Origin: Desulfotomaculum sp.
GTDB taxonomy: Bacteria > Bacillota > Desulfotomaculia > Desulfotomaculales > Nap2-2B
NCBI GenBank assembly: GCA_003513005.1
Contig: DOTD01000072.1
Span: 22,219-86,218 of the forward strand
DNA: 64,000 nucleotides
Reading direction: 5' to 3'
Position 1 is the stretch's first letter; every line of letters starts with the position of its first letter. The notes beneath the pieces are model-generated. The model was given only the letters and a program-made list of their open reading frames with translations. It was not told the origin of the DNA and did not search any database. Positions 24,745 to 32,965 of this stretch are shown piece by piece. Both the position numbers and the translations under genes were made by a program.

Positions 24745-25140
24745 CTATTTTGTCCGCAGTTCGTCTTCCTTGTCCGAATTGCTGAACGAAACTCCCTGTA
24801 TATGAACATTCACTTCTATTACATTCAAGCCGGTCATATCGTTAACTGCTTTTTTTACTTTTTGCTGAATTTCTGATGCAATGTCCGGTATCTTTGCGCC
24901 ATAATCAACTATGACATAAATATCTACCGCCGCTTCCTTCTCTCCGACTTCAACCTTTACACCTTTAGAAAGGTTTTTGCGTCCCAGGATTTCGGCAATA
25001 CCGCCGGCCAAGCCCCCGCTCATACCGGCAACTCCCTGCACTTCAGTTGCGGCAAGGCCGGCAATTATTCTAACAACTTCGTCGGCGATCCGGATAGAAC
25101 CGATGCTTGTCTGTTCCTCCCTGACAACAATATCTTCCAT
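24745..25140 (-). CDS. Asp23/Gls24 family envelope stress protein
   Basis: A 131-residue soluble protein with the family core SIGSIRIADEVVRIIAGLAA, TEVQGVAGMSGG and KVEVGEKEAAVDIYVIVDYG. Members are membrane-associated through AmaP and linked to cell-envelope or alkaline stress. ATG with AAGGAGG upstream. It is the first gene of the asp23-amaP-DUF2273-nusB run and has its own promoter at 25197-25225, placed after spoIIIAH. Confidence 0.92.
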   Translation of the reverse strand: MEDIVVREEQTSIGSIRIADEVVRIIAGLAATEVQGVAGMSGGLAGGIAEILGRKNLSKGVKVEVGEKEAAVDIYVIVDYGAKIPDIASEIQQKVKKAVNDMTGLNVIEVNVHIQGVSFSNSDKEDELRTK

Positions 25141-25196
25141 TATTTTTGCCTCCTTAGAAAAAATTTAGCCCAATCCTCCCAAAAAAGGACATATTA

Positions 25197-25225
25197 ATTA
25201 TAACAAAGATAGCAGATCCGCGCAA
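25197..25225 (-). promoter_or_regulatory. Promoter of the asp23-amaP-nusB run
   Basis: Minus strand TTGCGC (25220-25225), 17-base spacer, perfect TATAAT (25197-25202). It lies in the gap after the spoIIIAH stop and so separates vegetative genes from the sporulation operon. Confidence 0.75.
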
Positions 25226-25241
25226 CCATTTGTGTCAGGGT

Positions 25242-25823
25242 TTAATCTTTGGCAAGGATGATAATATTCTGTCCCTCCACTCCGGTACCCCAGGTAACTA
25301 ACTGACGGATTCCCTCTTCGTCCTGAGGTGATAGCGAAGCAGCCTGTACTATTATAGTAATCTTATTATTTCCTTTAAGACAGACTGTGCTGTCACGGAA
25401 TCCGCGGGCGCTGATCAGGTGCTCAAGTTCGCTTTCTCTGGCCAGTTTTTCACTTAAAAAGAGGAGTTTTTCCTGAGCCTCCTGCCGTGTCTGGGAACTT
25501 GACGAAGGGTTGTCGATAATATCATGCAGCAGTTCAATCTGTCTGCCGTTTGTGCGTTCTCTGTCCAAACGATACTCAATAAAAAACTCCGAACTGCTGT
25601 CGTTTGAGGTGGCTTGAAATTGGTCAGCGTTTAAGACTAATGGCTCGCCTGCAACGTTTGTTTCCTTACTGGCAACGTCGGCCTGAGGAACTGTATTTTC
25701 AGGCTGTCCCATTTTAGCAAGTTTACCCGGCAGGTTAAGACAGCATGCCGCCAGCAGGCATATCCCTAATATAAGCGCTGCGATTATGTAGATTGTTTTC
25801 TTGTTAATCACCAGTGAGTACAT
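25242..25823 (-). CDS. spoIIIAH: Stage III sporulation protein AH
   Basis: Mother-cell membrane protein that docks with forespore SpoIIQ across the intermembrane space to form the feeding-tube channel. The 193-residue protein has one N-terminal membrane helix (IYIIAALILGICLLAACCL), a linker rich in acidic residues, then the YscJ/FliF-like ring domain (FFIEYRLDRERTNGRQIEL, GFRDSTVCLKGNNKITIIV). It is the last gene of the spoIIIA operon. The N-terminal helix contains an AACCL stretch that could be misread as a lipobox. Confidence 0.93.
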   Translation of the reverse strand: MYSLVINKKTIYIIAALILGICLLAACCLNLPGKLAKMGQPENTVPQADVASKETNVAGEPLVLNADQFQATSNDSSSEFFIEYRLDRERTNGRQIELLHDIIDNPSSSSQTRQEAQEKLLFLSEKLARESELEHLISARGFRDSTVCLKGNNKITIIVQAASLSPQDEEGIRQLVTWGTGVEGQNIIILAKD

Positions 25824-25840
25824 TTTTTTCGCCTCCTTGA

Positions 25841-26461
25841 TTATGATTTGGGCAGCACAAGCACTTTCTGCGGTTCTATTCCCAGGGCAACCTGGACGGC
25901 TTCGAATAGCCGGGCTTTTATTTCGGAATTTTTTGCGCCCTGGGCAACTACCAGGACGCCCGCCACTTTTGATGAGCCTGTTTGTTCAACTACTGCAGTT
26001 TCTTCCTGGCCGTTTCTGGTAAAGACGAGCTGTCCGCTATCGGTATATTCGGTTATAGACCTGACACCTCCAACCTGATCTTTCTCTTCGGTCGTTTTTT
26101 TACTACTGTTTGTGTTGACTGCATATTTGTCATGCTCAGAGGAGGCTAATCTTACAGTTACGTCAAGGTCCCCAACTCCTTCAATTTCTTTTAAGATATT
26201 TTTCAAATCGGCGGCCAGTGTTTTCTCTTCACTTTCTATAACAGAACGGTCATTGGTTTGAAGAACCTGATGATCAGTGTTTTCAGCTGCTTTTCCGGGT
26301 GTTTTGTCTGTCTTGCCGTTATTTCCGATAATTAAAAGAAGGATTGCAAAAGCAATTATTAAAGTCAGCCAAATAATTTTTTGTTTCTGTAATTTAGGAG
26401 GGTAGTCCCCGCTTTTTAATGATCCGAAAATGTTGTTCAGGTATTCTTTAAAACCTGTCAT
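25841..26461 (-). CDS. spoIIIAG: Stage III sporulation protein AG
   Basis: Ring-forming component of the SpoIIIA-SpoIIQ channel made in the mother cell. The 206-residue protein has one membrane helix (IIWLTLIIAFAILLLIIG) after a short cytosolic tail, then an extracellular domain with LKEIEGVGDLDVTVRL and a C-terminal KVAGVLVVAQGAKNSEIKAR block shared across the SpoIIIAG family. The ribosome region is a run of GGAGGAGG repeats. A dispersed repeat lies between it and spoIIIAF. Confidence 0.93.
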   Translation of the reverse strand: MTGFKEYLNNIFGSLKSGDYPPKLQKQKIIWLTLIIAFAILLLIIGNNGKTDKTPGKAAENTDHQVLQTNDRSVIESEEKTLAADLKNILKEIEGVGDLDVTVRLASSEHDKYAVNTNSSKKTTEEKDQVGGVRSITEYTDSGQLVFTRNGQEETAVVEQTGSSKVAGVLVVAQGAKNSEIKARLFEAVQVALGIEPQKVLVLPKS

Positions 26462-26482
26462 AGCTTAAATCCTCCTCCTCCT

Positions 26483-26538
26483 CCTCTGAAAACTACTTTA
26501 CATTAGGGAGGTCACTGTCTGCGTGTGTTCATGTTCGC
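26483..26538 (+). repeat. Dispersed repeat family 1, copy inside the spoIIIA operon
   Basis: Reads CTCTGAAAACTACTTTACAT, then TAGGGAGGTCACTGTCTGCG and TGTTCATGTTCGC. It aligns to 46300-46362 with a few gaps and changes. It fills the space between spoIIIAF and spoIIIAG and is part of their mRNA. Confidence 0.8.
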
Positions 26539-26545
26539 TTGTTTT

Positions 26546-27196
26546 TCATTCTTCCAAAATAATTATCTGCTCAGGTGAAAGGCTGTAGAAGTCTGTCAGT
26601 ATTTTTACCAGCTTGTCTTTTGTCTGGATTGAAATTTGCGATCCTTTTTTTTGATCATTTGTATCATCAGTTCCTGAATCAGGGGCATTTTCCCCGGTTT
26701 TTATTTCAACAGGCCTGACAATAGATTTATTTTTGACTTCCGTAGAGGAGTCATTGTTCTTAAGTCGCAGGATTATCTTTTTTATCTGCCCTAGTTTTGG
26801 GCTGTCAGGTTCATCATATATTTGGACCTGTGCAGAAACAACTTCAATGTCCGATCTGATACCAACCAGTGCGCTTACCTGGCGGGCAAGCGACTTACGG
26901 TATCTCTCCTGGGCTTGTTCGCTTTGATCTTTGTTAAGATTCTCACCCGCCGCCGTAATTTCTCCTAAGCTGGGGAATTCCAGATTCTCCGCATCGATGG
27001 CTTGTTCGGGCAGCGACTGCTGCCAATTGCTATTGGCCAGGCTGCTAACCGCCTGAAGCACAGCCACGATAATCAGAAGGCCCATGACGAGCCTGATATA
27101 TCGTCTAAGATCGCTTTGGGGGAGAAACATTTCTAGGAAAACAGCAAGCATAATTATCACGATTAAATTTTGAACAAGCAAACGGATAGATTCCAT
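26546..27196 (-). CDS. spoIIIAF: Stage III sporulation protein AF
   Basis: The 216-residue protein starts with two membrane helices (LIVIIMLAVFLEMFL and LVMGLLIIVAVLQAV) followed by an extracytoplasmic ring-building domain. The family mark FLPQSDLRRYIRLVMGLLII is present. It is part of the spoIIIA channel apparatus in the mother cell. It contains a long polar linker (KTGENAPDSGTDDTNDQKKG) before the C-terminal SPEQIIILEE. It follows spoIIIAE by 28 bases. Confidence 0.9.
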   Translation of the reverse strand: MESIRLLVQNLIVIIMLAVFLEMFLPQSDLRRYIRLVMGLLIIVAVLQAVSSLANSNWQQSLPEQAIDAENLEFPSLGEITAAGENLNKDQSEQAQERYRKSLARQVSALVGIRSDIEVVSAQVQIYDEPDSPKLGQIKKIILRLKNNDSSTEVKNKSIVRPVEIKTGENAPDSGTDDTNDQKKGSQISIQTKDKLVKILTDFYSLSPEQIIILEE

Positions 27197-27224
27197 TATT
27201 TCATCCCTGGCTTAAGATTATTTT

Positions 27225-28445
27225 TCAGCGCAGCATAACCGTCATGTTGCCGACGCCGATAAGTATGGTAATAGAGAAAAAGAACAGCAGGCCAACGACG
27301 CCGACAGCGGCAAAAACCAGGAGCAGGCTTGAACCCATCTCATTTAGGCAGTTCACCACCTGCCCCTCCGCTACGGGTTGCACCAGCGCCCCGGCCAGCT
27401 TGTAGATGAAGGACAGGCTGATGATTTTAAGCATCGGCAGGCCCATAATCAGGAAGATTGAGATCATCCCGGCTATTCCTGCAGCATTTTTAATCAATAG
27501 CGAGGAACTTACGACGGACTCCAGGGCGTCTGAGAACATACCCCCGACAACAGGTATGAAAGCATCTATAGCAAATTTGGCCGTTCTTAAGGTTACCCCG
27601 TCGCCAACTGCTCCGGCTACGCCCTGTATGGCCAGAACTCCCAGAAAAATCGTGCTGAATATCCCCAACAGGCCCATGGCCACAGTTTTTAAAAGGCTGG
27701 CCAGCCGGGAGACTTTAAAATTAGCGGAAAGATTATCCACAATTCCCAAAACTGCGCTGAAAAAAATCAAAGGCAGCACAACATTCTTGGTCAAGGTCCC
27801 AATGACGGTCAGGCTGATTAGAATTACCGGGTGGAAAATTGCCGCTGAAGCTACTCCTCCCATAGCAACAAGCAGCGTAAGCAGAAGAGGCATAATTGCC
27901 TGCATAAAGGAAACCATCCGGTCGATCAGTTCCCTGCCTGTGTTTATAGCCAGGGCGAAGGAGCCGATTGCAATAGTTGACAGCACCAGATAAACAACAA
28001 GGTAGCTTAACTGCCCGGTAGTTCCCCTGTCGAAAGCGCTGGTCAGGTTATGCAGCACGGCGCAGATCATTGTTAAGACAATCAGCCTGCCGAGCAATGA
28101 AGTATTGGCTACGATTTCTTTAAACAGGTATTTCAACAGATTGTTGAAAACCTCAGCAGGTTTCCACGAAACATCGCCTCTGATAATTTTAAAAAACATG
28201 TCTTTAAAGCTTAAACCCGGAACAGCAGACTTTATATCCGTATCAACCCGGTCAATATATTTTTCTACCTCACGAAGGTTAAGCTCGGATTCCTGCTGAT
28301 TGCTTTCAGCAATATTGGCCGGTCCTTGAAGAATGCTTCCTTCTTGACCAACTGTGGCAGTCTGGTCGAACGCATAAGCTAACGGAACGGGCAGCAGATA
28401 GAAAAAGAATAAAAGCAAGAGCGCTGAAAGCTTTGTAAAGTTCAA
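27225..28445 (-). CDS. spoIIIAE: Stage III sporulation protein AE
   Basis: Large polytopic membrane protein of the SpoIIIA channel. The 406-residue product starts with a signal-like helix ending at PLAYAFDQTA. A periplasmic-side region and then many membrane segments follow (RLIVLTMICAVLHNLTSAFD, GGVASAAIFHPVILISL, GIAGMISIFLIMGLPML). Family blocks DAFIPVVGGMFSDALE and KLAGALVQPVAEGQV are clear. Length is normal. Confidence 0.94.
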   Translation of the reverse strand: MNFTKLSALLLLFFFYLLPVPLAYAFDQTATVGQEGSILQGPANIAESNQQESELNLREVEKYIDRVDTDIKSAVPGLSFKDMFFKIIRGDVSWKPAEVFNNLLKYLFKEIVANTSLLGRLIVLTMICAVLHNLTSAFDRGTTGQLSYLVVYLVLSTIAIGSFALAINTGRELIDRMVSFMQAIMPLLLTLLVAMGGVASAAIFHPVILISLTVIGTLTKNVVLPLIFFSAVLGIVDNLSANFKVSRLASLLKTVAMGLLGIFSTIFLGVLAIQGVAGAVGDGVTLRTAKFAIDAFIPVVGGMFSDALESVVSSSLLIKNAAGIAGMISIFLIMGLPMLKIISLSFIYKLAGALVQPVAEGQVVNCLNEMGSSLLLVFAAVGVVGLLFFFSITILIGVGNMTVMLR

Positions 28446-28457
28446 CCGTCTTCACCT

Positions 28458-28844
28458 CTAAGGGACTAATTTTAATAATGCCTGTAAAACTGCCGCTACA
28501 ATAGGCACGGCTAAAATGAGCACAAGTATTTTGGCGGCGAACTCTATTTTAACCGCAAGCGCTCCCTCGCCGGCGTCCCTGCAAATCTGCGAGCCAAAAT
28601 CCGCTATATAGGCAATCGCGATGATCTTTAAAATGGTTGCCAGATAAACTGTGCTTAAATTTGCCCGGTTGGATAGTTCCCTGAGAACGTCAATGACGGA
28701 CCCAATCTTTCCGATAACCGTCAGAAAGATGATGATTCCGGTGGCGATGCTCAAGCCGATGGCAATCTCCGGCTTGCTCTGACGGATGGTAACCGCCAGA
28801 ACTGCCGCAACTATTCCAATCCCCACAATCTGCATAATTTCCAA
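28458..28844 (-). CDS. spoIIIAD: Stage III sporulation protein AD
   Basis: A 128-residue membrane protein with four hydrophobic segments and the family stretch IAIAYIADFGSQICRDAGEG. It is a component of the SpoIIIA apparatus in the mother-cell membrane, usually made together with SpoIIIAC, to which it is related. It starts 19 bases after spoIIIAC. Confidence 0.93.
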   Translation of the reverse strand: MEIMQIVGIGIVAAVLAVTIRQSKPEIAIGLSIATGIIIFLTVIGKIGSVIDVLRELSNRANLSTVYLATILKIIAIAYIADFGSQICRDAGEGALAVKIEFAAKILVLILAVPIVAAVLQALLKLVP

Positions 28845-28863
28845 GGTGTTCCTCTCCTTGAGG

Positions 28864-29070
28864 CTAAAAAAGTTTAAAAACCGATTTTACCTGTTCGAAG
28901 AAAACTCCCAGGAGCTGAACTACCCAGAACAGGACGATGCCCAGGCCTGCAAGCGTTGCAATTAAGGCGTATTCTTCCTTGTTAGAACATTTGAGGACAT
29001 ACTGGGCTGCAGCGACCAAGATTCCTATGCCAACGATTTTAAAAACGATGTTGATATCAAACCCTGTCAT
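28864..29070 (-). CDS. spoIIIAC: Stage III sporulation protein AC
   Basis: A 68-residue protein with two membrane helices (INIVFKIVGIGILVAAAQYV and LIATLAGLGIVLFWVVQLL). It matches SpoIIIAC in size and in the KCSNKEEYALI loop. It is part of the SpoIIIA complex and has a good ribosome site 12 bases after spoIIIAB. Confidence 0.93.
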   Translation of the reverse strand: MTGFDINIVFKIVGIGILVAAAQYVLKCSNKEEYALIATLAGLGIVLFWVVQLLGVFFEQVKSVFKLF

Positions 29071-29082
29071 TTAAATCCCCTC

Positions 29083-29601
29083 CTAATAAAAGATAAGTAC
29101 TATCACCAGGCCTCCCAGGAAGCCAATGTAATTCCATAATTTAACATGCTGCAGGGCGCTGATTTCGGCCTTTTTCAGCTCTGCTTCAATTTGTTCCATG
29201 GCCAGACTGAGGTGTTTGCTCTGCCCGGAACTGTCTGAAATTCCGAGGGCTCCGCCAAGGCTGCGCAGGATGGCCATATCACAGCCAATCAGAGACGAAT
29301 GGGGATAAAATTCCAAAAGCGCCTTTTCCCATGCCTCCCTTGCCGTACATCCCGACATGGATAATAATTCCTTGCGGGTTTCCTCAAATAAAGGCGCCAG
29401 CCGGTAATCCGTCCTGGACGCAACCAGGCCGAGCGCTTCGGCTAAAGGCGTAGCGGCATAGGTAATCTCTGTTTCCAGCATCTGCAGGGCTGATTTTAAA
29501 GAACGCAGTTCGACCGGTCTTAAGGAATAACTCCTGGCAACCAACATTCCGCAGATGCCGCCGGCCGAAACAATTACAAGGCAGGCAATAGTTTTAAGCA
29601 T
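29083..29601 (-). CDS. spoIIIAB: Stage III sporulation protein AB
   Basis: The 172-residue protein has an N-terminal helix (IACLVIVSAGGICGMLVARS), a cytosolic helical core (RSLKSALQMLETEITYAATP, LAEAL) and a C-terminal helix (LWNYIGFLGGLVIVLIF). The core matches the SpoIIIAB/GspF-like fold, proposed to be the platform for the AA ATPase. Its ATG overlaps spoIIIAA by 28 bases, behind GAGGTGG. Confidence 0.93.
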   Translation of the reverse strand: MLKTIACLVIVSAGGICGMLVARSYSLRPVELRSLKSALQMLETEITYAATPLAEALGLVASRTDYRLAPLFEETRKELLSMSGCTAREAWEKALLEFYPHSSLIGCDMAILRSLGGALGISDSSGQSKHLSLAMEQIEAELKKAEISALQHVKLWNYIGFLGGLVIVLIFY

Positions 29602-30626
29602 TGTTCCACCTCTTTTGCGGGCAGCGGAAGCATCGTTCTGCCGTCGATAATTTCCTCTATAGTTCCAACATTTTTTGAACGGCCCAATAAGACAAAACGT
29701 GCGATTACTTTCATATTCAGGAGATTGCGCAGGGCCGGCCTCTGGTTGAGTTCCGCAAAAGAAGCCGCGTGAACGGTTGTAAGCACTTTTACTCCGGCGT
29801 TAAAGACTCCTTCCAAAGCGGCAAAGTCCTCGTCCGTACCAATCTCATCCGTAGCAATTACACGCGGCGCCATGGAGCGCAGGAGCATGAACATTCCTTC
29901 CGCCTTGCGGCATCCGTCCAGGATATCCGTGCGGATTCCCACTTCCCGCTGGGGCACACCCTGGAAGCAGCCCGCCAGTTCGGATCGTTCATCAACCACG
30001 CCGATTACTGCTCCCCTGAAATTCAGTTCGGGGATGCCGTTGCTTAATTGCCTGATGACATCCCTTAATATGGTGGTTTTCCCGCAGCGGGGCGGGGAAA
30101 AAATAAGGGTGTTGAGGACGCTTCCGGATTTCTGATCAATTATAAAAGGAAGCAGAGGAGAGGCGGCGCCCTTGACCTCCCGGGAGATCCTTATATTAAG
30201 TCCGGAGATGTATTTGAGTGTCCTGACCCGTCCGTTTTCAAGGACTGTTTTTCCTGTTAAACCAACCCTGTGTCCACCGGGCAAAGTTATAAAACCGTTC
30301 TTCAGTTCTTCCTCAAAAGCATATAAAGAACAGCCGCTGATTAACTGGGTAACCCGCTGTATATCATCAGCCGTAACTAAATAACAATCACGGGGGGCAG
30401 CTGCGGGCTTTCCGCTATTATCAAGGAGAATATCCCCATCAGCCAAACCCAGGATTAAAGGCCTGTTCTGCCGGAGGCGTATTTCTTCAAGTTTTTCAAG
30501 AATATTCAAAGGCAGGCCGGTAATCATGCTGCGTATACTGGCCGGCAGTACCGGTATGATTTCCTGCCAGGGGGAGGGGTTTATAAAAACCCGGCAACTG
30601 TCTGAAGAGTAAAATACGCGGCTCAC
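29574..30626 (-). CDS. spoIIIAA: Stage III sporulation protein AA (ATPase)
   Basis: Cytosolic secretion-type ATPase of the SpoIIIA channel. The 350-residue protein has Walker A SPPRCGKTTILRDVIR (about residue 185), the Walker B region VIATDEIGTDEDF (about 265), and the family blocks GCSLYAFEEELKNGFITLPG and GHRVGLTGK. Translation starts at a GTG with GGGGGG upstream. It is first in the spoIIIA operon. I expect a sigma-E promoter in 30627-30700 but could not pick one with confidence. Confidence 0.94.
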   Translation of the reverse strand: MSRVFYSSDSCRVFINPSPWQEIIPVLPASIRSMITGLPLNILEKLEEIRLRQNRPLILGLADGDILLDNSGKPAAAPRDCYLVTADDIQRVTQLISGCSLYAFEEELKNGFITLPGGHRVGLTGKTVLENGRVRTLKYISGLNIRISREVKGAASPLLPFIIDQKSGSVLNTLIFSPPRCGKTTILRDVIRQLSNGIPELNFRGAVIGVVDERSELAGCFQGVPQREVGIRTDILDGCRKAEGMFMLLRSMAPRVIATDEIGTDEDFAALEGVFNAGVKVLTTVHAASFAELNQRPALRNLLNMKVIARFVLLGRSKNVGTIEEIIDGRTMLPLPAKEVEQCLKLLPAL

Positions 30627-30698
30627 CTGTTTGTCCCCCCTTCTTATATTTCATAAATATGGGATCGGAGGGTATTTTAGACCTATATGTTTTTAACG

Positions 30699-30730
30699 CA
30701 AAAAAAAGGACCAAATCTGAATTGGTCCTT
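30699..30730 (-). terminator. Terminator after efp
   Basis: Minus strand AAGGACCAA / TTGGTCCTT stem with a 7-base loop and eight T residues right after it. It ends the aroQ-pepQ-efp run before the spoIIIA operon. Confidence 0.92.
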
Positions 30731-30806
30731 GACAGGGATTTATTTCGGTTAGCGAGTCTTTATATGAAATTTACTTGTCTGGGGGTCTTAAACATCTTAA
30801 GCCGCT

Positions 30807-31364
30807 TTATGCTCTTTTCAGGTACTGCCCTGTTCTTGTATCAATTTGAAGAATGTCCCCGGCATTAATGAAAAAGGGAACCTGAACAGTGTAGCCGGTT
30901 TCCAGGACAGCCGGCTTGGATCCGCCGGAAGCTGTATCGCCTTTTATGCCGGGTGTTGTTTCGACAACTTCCAGCTCGACAAAATTGGGCAAATCGATGC
31001 CGATTGAAGTACCCTGAAACATCAATACGTTTATCGTCATATTTTCCTTGATAAACTTAACTGCCTCACCCAGTTCCTCTTTGCTCAATGAAATCTGTTC
31101 AAAAGTCTCCATGTCCATAAAAAAATAATTATTATCGTCATTGTACAGATACTGAGCCGAGCGCCTTTCCACGTGTGCACGCGGTATTTTTTCCCCCGCG
31201 TTAAAAGTTCTTTCAACAGTCGATCCGGTGCGCAGGTTCTTGATCTTGCAACGAACAAAAGCTGCTCCCTTTCCGGGCTTTACATGCTGAAAGTCAATCA
31301 CCTGATAAACGTCGCCGTCAATATTGATCGTCAGGCCTGTCCGAAAATCATTGGTGGAAATCAA
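30807..31364 (-). CDS. efp: Elongation factor P
   Basis: Relieves ribosome stalling at polyproline stretches. The 185-residue three-domain protein starts [20 protein letters not shown]. The modification-loop lysine lies in [12 protein letters not shown] (about residue 32), and the C-terminal signature includes [19 protein letters not shown]. The start is a TTG at 31364 with AAAGGAGG upstream. It follows pepQ by 64 bases, a classic pepQ-efp pairing. Confidence 0.96.
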   Translation of the reverse strand: MISTNDFRTGLTINIDGDVYQVIDFQHVKPGKGAAFVRCKIKNLRTGSTVERTFNAGEKIPRAHVERRSAQYLYNDDNNYFFMDMETFEQISLSKEELGEAVKFIKENMTINVLMFQGTSIGIDLPNFVELEVVETTPGIKGDTASGGSKPAVLETGYTVQVPFFINAGDILQIDTRTGQYLKRA

Positions 31365-31428
31365 GGTTTTCGCCTCCTTTCACTTCTGCTGCAAAATACC
31401 TGTTTGTTCTAAGAATTTTATAAGATTA

Positions 31429-32499
31429 TTATAATGCCATCAGGTGATCCCTCGGCGCATTGGTAAGCAGCCGCGCTCCTTTTTCCTCAACCAGGACCAT
31501 ATCTTCAATACGCACCCCGCCCCAGCCGGGAAGATAAATCCCCGGTTCAACAGTTATTACCATGCCCGCCTGAAGTATAGTCCCGTCTTTTGCTGAAATC
31601 ACAGGGTTTTCATGTACGATCAGCCCTACACCGTGCCCTGTGCTGTGACGAAAATTTTCGCCGAAATGATATTTTTCAATAATGCTGCGGGTTGCCTGAT
31701 CAACATCGGAAGCCTTCACTCCCTGCCTGATTGAATTAACACCCGCATCATGGGCCTCAAGAACGGTTTGGTAAATACGTTCCTGCATTTCCGTGGGAGC
31801 ACCCAGGCAAACAGTTCTGGTAATATCTGAACAATAATCATTGAACTCGCATCCAAAATCCATTGTTACAAGATCACCGGCTTGCAATTGTTTGTTCGAG
31901 GCCACTCCATGAGGCATTGCCCCGCGTACCCCGGAGGCAACTATTATATCAAAGGAGCTCTTTTTTGCACCCCCTTTGCGCATAAAATACTCCATTTCCA
32001 GAGATATTTCAATCTCTGTGCAGCCTGGTTTAAGATAATTAAGAATATGTGTAAAAGCCTCATCGGCCAGTCTGGCGGAATCAATAATCTGCGTGATCTC
32101 ATCCTGGCCTTTGATCATCCTTAAATCTTCAACCATACCGGCGGCGGGGACTAAGACACCGTCAGGGATCTTTTCGCTTAACTCGAGGAACTGCTTATGT
32201 GTCAGAAAATCCTCTTCGTAACCAAGACGCGATATTTTCCAGTCCTGCAAACAAGTTTTTATCAGATCAAAAGTGGAAGTTTTTATTTCAATAACTTGCC
32301 ACTGCCTGCACTCCTGCCGCGCCTGTTCTATGTAGCGGAAATCGGTCAGCAGAAAAAGCTGTTCCCGGGTAACCACCAGGGAGCCGGCGGTTCCGGAAAA
32401 GCCGCTCAGGTATTTCCGGTTTTCTGGCTTCGTTACAAGCAGGCCGTCAATTGCCTTCATGTGCAGCTTGTCTCTTAAAAGACCAGCTCTTCTTTTCAT
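31429..32499 (-). CDS. pepQ: Xaa-Pro aminopeptidase / M24 family peptidase
   Basis: Cleaves dipeptides or peptides with proline in the second position. The 356-residue pita-bread metallopeptidase has an N-terminal creatinase-like domain. Metal ligands fall in VTMDFGCEFNDYCSDITRT (two Asp), STGHGVGLIVHENP (His), VITVEPGIYLPG (Glu) and GVRIEDMVLV (Glu). Its ATG overlaps the aroQ stop by four bases, and efp follows. It could be called a Xaa-Pro aminopeptidase or dipeptidase; the sequence does not separate these. Confidence 0.93.
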   Translation of the reverse strand: MKRRAGLLRDKLHMKAIDGLLVTKPENRKYLSGFSGTAGSLVVTREQLFLLTDFRYIEQARQECRQWQVIEIKTSTFDLIKTCLQDWKISRLGYEEDFLTHKQFLELSEKIPDGVLVPAAGMVEDLRMIKGQDEITQIIDSARLADEAFTHILNYLKPGCTEIEISLEMEYFMRKGGAKKSSFDIIVASGVRGAMPHGVASNKQLQAGDLVTMDFGCEFNDYCSDITRTVCLGAPTEMQERIYQTVLEAHDAGVNSIRQGVKASDVDQATRSIIEKYHFGENFRHSTGHGVGLIVHENPVISAKDGTILQAGMVITVEPGIYLPGWGGVRIEDMVLVEEKGARLLTNAPRDHLMAL

Positions 32500-32939
32500 C
32501 TTTCCTCTTTCTTAACAAGGCTTACCGCAGCCCTTAAACCCAGCAGGTAGCTTTCCGCTCCGAATCCGCTGATCTGTCCTGCGGCTGCAGGGGAAATTAC
32601 GGATTGACGGCGAAACTGTTCGCGGGCATAAATGTTAGACAGGTGAACCTCGACTACCGGAATTGATATTGCCGCTGCGGCGTCTGCCAAAGCGTAGCTG
32701 TAATGCGTAAAGGCGCCGGGGTTAAAAACTACTGCGTCTGTTTCGGGCGCGGCATTGTGAAGCCAGTTGATCAGCTCGCTTTCGGAATTTGACTGGCGGC
32801 ATTCCAGTTCAACATTTAATTCAGCCGCCAGCCGCTGCAGGAGCGAGTTAATTGATTCCAGGGATAAAGACCCGTAAATCCCCGGTTCACGCTTTCCAAG
32901 CAGGTTAAGGTTTGGCCCGTGAAGGACTAGAATTCTCAA
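32496..32939 (-). CDS. aroQ: 3-dehydroquinate dehydratase, type II
   Basis: Third step of the shikimate pathway. The 147-residue protein begins ILVLHGPNLNLLGKREPGIY with the catalytic tyrosine of the lid loop. It also contains ECRQSNSESELINWLH, FNPGAFTHYSYALADA and EVHLSNIYAREQFRRQS. Length is normal for the dodecameric type II enzyme. It is coupled to pepQ and follows tldE by 26 bases. Confidence 0.96.
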   Translation of the reverse strand: MRILVLHGPNLNLLGKREPGIYGSLSLESINSLLQRLAAELNVELECRQSNSESELINWLHNAAPETDAVVFNPGAFTHYSYALADAAAAISIPVVEVHLSNIYAREQFRRQSVISPAAAGQISGFGAESYLLGLRAAVSLVKKEER

Positions 32940-32965
32940 GAAAATAACTTCCCTTCCTCTAATGT